A DNA stretch of 64,000 nt, from the NCBI GenBank assembly GCA_009760855.2, contig WPIO01000070.1:45001-109000 (forward strand), given 5' to 3'. The position numbers and the translations under genes were made by a program. Below are positions 31,950-64,000 of this stretch, in pieces (positions within the stretch are counted from its first letter, which is position 1; every line of letters begins with the position of its first letter). The notes beneath the pieces are model-generated. The model saw only the letters and a list, made by a program, of their open reading frames with translations. It searched no databases and was not told the DNA's origin. This DNA comes from Cristatella mucedo (Eukaryota > Bryozoa > Phylactolaemata > Cristatellidae).

Positions 31950-33140
31950 CTAAAAATTGGCTCTGACAGGTTATTTCCTGCTGCATCTGTGCAATACAGA
32001 CGTGTCGTGTTCCATTGTGATATTTGACTAGATGACTACTCCAGATCCCGATAACGTCTGACCACTTTCAGCAATATAACCTTGCTACAAATTGGGCCTG
32101 CTTATACGGGAATGCTAAATCATAGTCTTTCCATGCATTTGTGGCATCCTACTTTGACTTGTGGAACTCAATGCTTGCTAGTCTACCAGCTTGTGCGAAC
32201 AAGTGCTTAGAATTGATGCGAAAATCTGCAGGTAGGCTTCTCTGTCGTGGAAGTCAGCTCTCAAGCAAGTAAAGTTCTTTCGACTCCGTGGCTATATGCA
32301 TCGCTGAAATCTGCCAATTGGAAACAAGCTGCTGCAAGCAGTTTCGGGATAAATTATTATACAAAAATTACTAGCTGCGAGCTAACCAAAAGTGAATTGG
32401 AAATTAAAGACTACATCAGATCCACAGTCAAGTTCTATAACTTTCAGCTTCGCAATATTTCTACAATTTAGGTCTAGTTAGACAGGTAATCAAAATCCAA
32501 GTTGGTTAATTGTTTAGCTGCATCTCGTCGAGACTTGCACAGCTAACTGCCCACTAGTCTACCACCCTGTGCATTGGGGTGCCACCACCTGTCTTAGTGC
32601 CAAGAAGCATGGCTAGGCACTCCTGCCTTCAGCAATGCAGCTGCAACTTGAAGCACTCCAAATAGAACAGTGCATGAGCTTCAAAGTTTCGTCTTTCACT
32701 TTTAGGTTTTTTCTTGCTCCAGCCTACCAGTCAGAACTATTCCCCACCTGGCGAGTTATCGTACCGCCCGGTTTTCTGGCTCAAATAGCTCAGGTATCAA
32801 AAGTGTGAACCTAAAATCCTTAGAATACAGTGCCAGTCGTTTGTACACTACCAGAGCATGAAACTCCCCCCACCGCCGACTGATGTCCTAATATCCCCTG
32901 ACTCGACACAACTTAAGGAGCTAAAATGAATCCGTTTGACACAGCATTTGCTGTGTCTTTGTGGTTAGTCCTTTGCATGCCTTTGGGTGCTGCTGCAATG
33001 TGTGTTACCATTTGTCACTTTTCTTTTATCATTGCTTTTACTATCAAGCCTCTCTATGACGCTTTTGTTCTTTGGAGTTACGAATGGCTTTCCGTTCACC
33101 AGTCGCGGTGTTTCTCATGCCGCCACATCTGAGGCTTCTT
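31950..33140 (+). mobile_element. old LINE A-like remnants, unit 2
   Basis: The counterpart of 7741-8985, with the same order of blocks (GCATTTGTGGCATCCTACTT; CTACCAGCTTGTGCGAAC; AGCTCAGGTATCAAAAGTGT). All frames are broken. Confidence 0.65.
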
Positions 33141-33480
33141 GTCACTAAACACCATTGGTGAACGGCTTTAAACTCGTCAGTGTGTAGTGCGTCTGCATCG
33201 ACCCGAGAATCTGTGGAACGCTGCAGCTTGAGAATGGCTCATTATTTAAACTTGTAAATCACTCTGGTATCCGGCATTCTCTTGTGTCGCTCAACTTTTG
33301 AGACACGCACGGCTACAAAATGCTTGCTGAGATTGCTCACTCAATTGAGAATTGAAATCGAATTTTGCATTGAAATTGCCGTTGGAATATGCCGAGATCG
33401 TAGTTGCTTAGGTAAATAATGCACACACTCACAAAGGCATATATAAGAATCCGGTCGTTTTGTCTTTTTTTTGAATAATT
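33141..33480. other. unit-2 segment, no element recognised
   Basis: Moderate GC. A 13-base match to a conserved 18S rRNA stretch (GAATGGCTCATTA, 33231) is not supported by its flanks. Confidence 0.35.
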
Positions 33481-33590
33481 AGTCACCTCTTACTTCCTTT
33501 GCAGCAAATATTAAGCGCCTGAAGAGAGATTAAGATCTCTGAGGGCGCTTTATCAAGTGTATATTATTATTATTATTATTATTACGTATT
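33481..33590 (+). mobile_element. LINE A terminal hairpin and (ATT)n tail
   Basis: AAGCGCCTGAAGAGAGATTAAGATCTCTGA and GGGCGCTTTATCAAG (about 33511-33556) followed by about 30 bases of ATT. Both stem arms are present. Confidence 0.8.
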
Positions 33591-33769
33591 CAGAAGTTAG
33601 GAAGAGGTTTCCGAGACTAAGCAGTTACCTAATGATTGTCTTGAACCTTCAAGGTTGGCTACTCTGCTAGCAAACAGTGTAAGACGCCGGGATAGCCCTT
33701 TTGCTGGCTATCACAACTTCCGAACTTGTGATTTTACTTAAAGTGACGACCTATTCCGTACTGTATAAA

Positions 33770-34855
33770 GTGAAAAGAGATCAAGGTCCATTGAATAGAT
33801 TATGAATTTTATGCCGACTATACCCTGCTGTATTTGTCATTCAAACCGTCAGAACATGCTGCAGCAACTGATAAACTGGATGCTTGCCTTGCCAACATTC
33901 GATCCTGGATATAGGAAACTTCTTTACGATAAAGCCAAAATGCTGCTCTTACGACAATCTAAGCGTGTGGCTGGATGGTAAGGTTTTTCTGTTCTAATAG
34001 GTGGTGCTGTTGTGCGACCATCACAACGCACTCGAAACTTAGGTTTCATTTTTAACAGCAGCCTAAGTTTAAAAGCTTCATTCAGAAGACTGCTTCTACA
34101 GCTAGCCGTCACGTCCGATCCAAATCTAAGATTAGGAGCTGTCTTCGACAGTGGCTTGCAAAAGATTTAACTAGCTCCTTAGCTTGTTCACGGATTGATT
34201 ATTGTAATTCTCTTTTGACTGAACTACCAAAGAAAGCAACTGGGTTATTGCAGGTGGTATGAATATGGTTTCAAGGCTGGTTTTCAAGTTCCGGTGGTTT
34301 AAGCACGTGTCTCCTTAGCTTAAAGAGCTCGGATGGCTACCAGTTGATAAATTGATTCAGAGTTTAGTAGTTAATCTGGCTCAAAAGGCCAGCCACGAAT
34401 TGACTCCTTCATACCTAGCTGAGCTGCTGCACCAGTTTCAGCTTGCTCTCGCCTTCAGGTCCTGTGTGGACAATCAATTAGCTGTTCTATTCCTCCGCTT
34501 AAAGACCGTTGGCGACAGAAGCTTGAGCTCTACAAGTCCAAAACTGAGGAAATCGCTTCCACAATTCTTATGCAATGACAACTAATCTTCTGCTGCCGAC
34601 TATGGCTCATCTTTTTTAGAGGTTCTGAGCTGCTACGTCCATGCTAATCATTACCTCAACTGCTCTCCAGACTCTGCGATGCTTCCCACTTTCTCTTAGT
34701 CACGTGAGATGAAGTCTGCTGGCTACCGAATGCATACCGAAAGCCGCTAGGCTTTGAGTGAGCTATGCAAAACTCTCTAGTGTAACATGTACCTAGTTTT
34801 TGTGGCTTTGCACAAATTTACAAACGTAGATACATTACATTATATTTCAGTACAT
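33770..34855 (+). mobile_element. old LINE B copy from the catalytic box to the tail
   Basis: From AATTTTATGCCGACTATACC (mutated YADD region) through CGATCCTGGATATAGG, the thumb and C-terminus (open at 34352-34585) to the ACATTACATTATATTTC tail. It is the longer version of unit 1's 10740-11285. Confidence 0.8.
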
Positions 34856-35566
34856 TATATCGAGAAGAATAGCCCGTATTTCCTTGTAGCTGAAAGAACC
34901 ACTAGCATAAACAAATTTCCGTGAACGATCTAAATTTGAATTTAAAACGAACTAAGTGGTCGGATATAAGGGGAAGTAAAACACACCGTCATCGTTGGTG
35001 AAGCATGGGATGGATGAATCGGTTGGAACGTAAATCGGTACAGATCGCAGTTGACTCCCTCCTTTATGAGGATAATCTGCAGGCTCTGCCACTGATCCTG
35101 CGTGTATGAAAAAACAGCAAAAACGTCTTTAAAATTAACTTCAAATTGAGCTTAAACAGCTCTTAGGTTTCCTCCTCGTCTTGCTTTTGTAACTTTAGGA
35201 CTCGCCGAAAACCTAGTGACGCAGCCTAGTTTGTCTTCCATTGTCTTTCTTATTAGTTACGCAATTGGCACTGAAGGTTTTGGCATGAGTGAGGTAACGT
35301 AATAATGGTGTATCGTCATTGATCTTAGTGCTATACATTGTGGTAAATTGCTTGTCATATCATTATAGGAAGTGTCTTGAGTCGGTAAGCTTATCGCACA
35401 CATCATAGAAGGCAATTAACCAGCATTCTTTTTAAGTGTATATATTTATTTATCGTTTAAAGACTTACGTTTACATTACAGTCTTCCAGCAACTCAACAT
35501 TGTTGTAAAGCAAAGGTTACCTCGTGTAATTAATTCAGTCCTTCATACCAAAGCTCCGGCGTCCTA
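34856..35566 (+). promoter_or_regulatory. conserved 5' flank of makorin copy 2
   Basis: About 95 percent similar by eye to 11286-11989. The TATA-like stretch is at about 35437. ATG context CCTAATGG. Confidence 0.3.
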
Positions 35567-61111
<25,545 letters not shown>

Positions 61112-61654
61112 TGTTTTGAATTACTATAAGAATAGTTGATTGCGACTGACCTTTGTGGATTTCAAGAAATCTTTCCATGCAAATTTAAGACAGTAAGAAC
61201 AATTATGTAGCTTAATTTCTTAACTGTTGGGAACTTGGGCTTGGTTATACAAGTTAAATCTTATCACTCATAAAAGTGTCTATATTCTGGATCTGATGAT
61301 CACCGATGATTTTCCACACTGATATGGCAGTATGCTGCCGATCTTCATGGATTACTAATCAATATCGTCTACCTCTTCTCTTGTGCAGATATGAATAATG
61401 GTAGTCTGGTGACGCAGGTCAGACTCAGTTTTCAATCTCAAATGCACATCTTTTTTATCTGCACCCAGACATTTCTGACAGCCCCGGCAAGCTTAGGCTG
61501 GAAGTTAATTCACAAGTTAGGAGCCCATTCAATAAGCAGACATTACCCATCCATCTCGCTGTGTACACATTTGTGCTGATCAGTGTCCTGTTGCAGTGTT
61601 TCTATGATTGATTTCAATTTACCGACAAATTCAAAATAACGTGCCATGCACGCT
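61112..61654. other. 3' flank of makorin copy 2
   Basis: Collinear with 24879-25349, with about 60 extra bases at 61220-61270. Contains the second copy of the exon-like 29-mer (61389-61417). Confidence 0.4.
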
Positions 61655-62275
61655 CGAATAGCTCTTTCTAGGTGCTTTACATCGGCTGCAAAAGGAAATG
61701 CGATTGAATAGTGAGTGGTATCATGCTTGATAAATAACATGAATCACACGGTTGGGGGTGACATGCACAGGGTCAGCAGGCAAGTGTATTTCCTTGAAGC
61801 ATGATGAGGGTCAGCACACGTAAGCACATACATGAAGAATCTGCCACCCACTAAATGCTGACATAAATAGGTGTCTTTTTAATTTCTTTTTAAATGTGGT
61901 CAAGCCAGGGGATGATGCAAGTCGGAAGCGAGTTCCAGATTTTGGGATCGCATGAACTAAATGCACGTTTTCCAAAGAATATGAGATTTATACGAGGTTA
62001 ACGTGAGTAATTGGTTTCCGAAAAGCGGGTGGTACGATGCTTTGCCTGGTAGGGAAGTAGATCTGATAGGCAGGCTGGCGCCAAATAATGACGGGACTTA
62101 AAATTAAGCAACACAATCTTGAAGTTAGTCCGTTTCTTGACTGGTAACCTCTGCAGGTTGGCTAGAAGCAGTGTGTAGTGGCAACTGCGAAGCTCGATAC
62201 AGACAAGCCTAGCTGCAGCGTTTTGCACCAGCTGTAAGTGCCTGATTGTACATGCCGGTATTGTAAAATATAAAA
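61655..62275 (-). mobile_element. LINE A copy, minus strand, unit 2
   Basis: The counterpart of 25350-26010, with the C-terminal frame open at 62228-61998 (NAAARLVCIELRS). Confidence 0.8.
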
Positions 62276-62936
62276 TATTTTAGGCATGCTTGGTCTGTCG
62301 TCTGCTTTCGGTACCTATACGTTTAAAATACAAGATATTAAACAATTATTAAATGTCCTCATATTAGATACTATATTTATGAAATGAACCACGGATGCTA
62401 CTTAAGCAACTAAGCTTTAAAAAGGCACAATTCAAGCTTTTGATTTTAAGGATTCCAAGTAAGAAATGTCTTAACAACAGTTTTCTTATATCAGTAAACA
62501 GTTTGTATTAGCTAATGCAGTGCAAAAAAATGCGGCCAGTTTAAAATTCATGGTTCTTCATGTTCAAATAAAAGAAAAGTGTATGCTCTTTTAATTGTAG
62601 GCTAATCGAAGCATATTCATGCAACAAATGTTTCAAACAGGCATAGTGGAGCAGCAAACGTGTGACAGAGTAATACGGTGTTATTGTTGAAAGATAGTTA
62701 TAGCTACAGAGGAGTTGCTGAGGAGCTACGTCATCAGTTGGTCGTCTGATCAGAATTAATGTAGACTTCCAATGCGTTAATTGTTCAATAAATTTGATAC
62801 GTAAACTGAAAATTAATTTGCGAGTTCAACCTACAGAGAGCTTCCATGCTATCAAAAAAGGTAAGTGCATTAAAGAGCATAATTTGAAGAGCGATTCCAT
62901 AAGTAATTAACTGAACCCTTAATGCTCTCAATATAT
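62276..62936. other. distal end of unit 2; no gene recognised
   Basis: AT-rich and collinear with 26011-26680, which ends where a LINE B fragment begins in unit 1. Confidence 0.5.
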
Positions 62937-62964
62937 TGGCACATATATATAATATATGTGCCAG

Positions 62965-63029
<65 letters not shown>

Positions 63030-63045
63030 TATATATATATATATA

Positions 63046-63102
<57 letters not shown>
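62937..63102 (+). repeat. perfect palindrome and long (TA)n tract
   Basis: A 12-bp inverted repeat (TGGCACATATAT, 3-base loop, at 62937-62963) is followed by about 135 bases of TA with one ACACTATATATATATAGTGT inverted segment near 63025-63050. The whole can fold into hairpins. Confidence 0.9.
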
Positions 63103-63106
<4 letters not shown>

Positions 63107-63360
63107 TGGCTCGATTACCACTGTGGGGCTGTGGGGCGCGGCTGGTGCCTGTTAGGGTGCCTTGCTGCCAGCCGAGAAGACTGTTGTGGAGCTCAGCCAG
63201 TCCATGTGCGGTTCACTGCACTTCAGCTCGACACATTTCCCATGCACGCCGGGCTCAGCCGGCGGCCTCGGTCCCGTACGCTCTGTGACGAGATATTACG
63301 AGTGGGTTATTCCTGCCGCATGCTGTGCTTCCCGACGCACGTAAGCAACGTCTGGTAACT
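63103..63360 (+). other. GC-rich island of unknown origin
   Basis: About 250 bases around 60 percent GC placed directly after the (TA)n tract, unlike anything else in the window. Overlapping + strand frames (63131-63358, 75 codons; 62956-63288) are open, but high GC alone favours open frames. I recognise no family. Confidence 0.35.
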
Positions 63361-63397
63361 CACTGCCTATCCCGGGCATAAGATCGCATGGGTGGCT

Positions 63398-63472
63398 TAC
63401 CTATGTAATGTGATGTAATGTATCTCTGTCTGCAACTTCACAAATCCATGAAGACAATGTAGGTGTTACGCT
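63398..63472 (-). mobile_element. short LINE B 3' end
   Basis: TAATGTGATGTAATGTATCTC tail, then the terminal hairpin GCAACTTCACAAATCC to GTAGGTGTTACGC; cut off after about 75 bp. It abuts the start of unit 3 at CTATTGGGCTATAAAATGAG. Confidence 0.8.
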
Positions 63473-64000
63473 ATTGGGCTATAAAATGAGATAACTCGTT
63501 CCTGCTGATGCAGAGTGTAGTCCAGTGTGCTAGCTGTGCAGCTACCTGTGACTTGTTCGTACTGATCGCTCATCTATCATCGGCGTTAGTCACCAGCCAA
63601 CAGATTGCTTGCTTGGGCGTATGCATGTGAGTGGTATGCAGCTGAAGCAGCAACCAGCTTCCTAAGGTCGGACCGAGCACCGACAGTCGTGCCTTTGTCT
63701 CCCTCTCTCTTTCTCTCTCTCTCTCTTTCGCGCAGGATTCTGCGAGAGACCGACTCAGTGCTTGAGCAGAGCCGACTCGTGCTAGATAAAACTTAACCAT
63801 GACCACTTGATCTGTCGAATGATGAGAGACCTGTTGAAAGAAGTGCGAATTCAGGAGTTTCTCATCGATTGACGATGAGATTTATCGCCAGTAGCAAGAT
63901 TTTCAGCAAGTTAATAGACACGCACGTACTCATATATTTCGTCTGCTTTAACGGCTGCCTAGAGAGTGGACTTAACAAGTCCGAGATCCTCATTCAGAGA
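63473..64000 (+). repeat. start of a third unit, running off the edge
   Basis: TGAGATAACTCGTTCCTGC onward matches 4501-4890 and 5413-5770, and 63840-64000 matches 29200-29360 of unit 2. It contains a short (CT)n tract at 63700-63728. The order is that of the leading part of units 1 and 2. Confidence 0.75.

Noticed and set aside
33215-33260. Short match to a conserved 18S rRNA segment (GAATGGCTCATTA)
   Set aside because: Only about 13 bases fit and the flanks do not continue the rRNA; chance match.
62956-63102. Tyr-Ile repeat frames over the (TA)n tract
   Set aside because: Translation artefact of the microsatellite; also seen at 52534-52782.

Overview
This 64 kb window looks like nuclear DNA of an invertebrate animal. 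It has AT-rich non-coding DNA, long (CA), (TA) and (CT) microsatellites, many 5'-truncated non-LTR retrotransposons of the CR1/L2/Rex1 type, tRNA-derived SINEs, a dead Tc1-like transposon, and a gene split into small exons by GT-AG introns. There are no bacterial-type operons, rRNA genes, clean tRNA genes or CRISPR arrays. The phylum cannot be fixed from the sequence alone.

The only host gene I can support is a makorin-like RING-finger gene, present twice in the same orientation (about 11990-24878 and 35567-61111). I assembled both copies by eye from six phase-compatible exons (50+92+191+233+111+187 nt, 287 codons plus stop). Both read open throughout. The protein has the makorin Cys-His motif (C-x2-C-x15-H-x3-C), a complete C3HC4 RING split between exons 4 and 5, and what looks like a ruined CCCH zinc finger at the exon 2/3 junction. 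The two copies lie in large direct repeats: unit 1 is about 3631-26680, unit 2 about 28230-62930. A third unit seems to begin at about 63470 and runs off the right edge, so the window is part of a tandem array.

The units are collinear but differ in size (about 23 versus 35 kb), largely because of mobile elements and local tandem amplifications. LINE family A ends in a 9-bp-stem hairpin followed by an (ATT)n tail. LINE family B ends in another hairpin followed by an (ACATT)n tail. They are nested in one another (B in A at 19158, A in B at 26784 and 53946, A in inverted A at 58579). In several places the other unit keeps the empty site. Unit-specific changes include a 124-bp duplication, a 73-bp triplication, a 192-bp triplication, and a nearly identical tract of about 0.8 kb inside a LINE that suggests recent conversion between units.

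Layout: 1-3630, leading region with a SINE, Tc1, a minisatellite and a LINE A end; 3631-6167, 0.8-0.9 kb repeats that open unit 1; 6168-11989, LINE fragments and an unexplained GC-rich block; 11990-24878, makorin copy 1; 24879-28230, distal flank and nested LINEs; 28230-35566, start of unit 2; 35567-61111, makorin copy 2, whose intron 4 holds a 7.9 kb nest of LINEs and a decayed transposase-like gene; 61112-63470, distal flank, a (TA)n tract and a GC-rich island; 63470-64000, start of unit 3.
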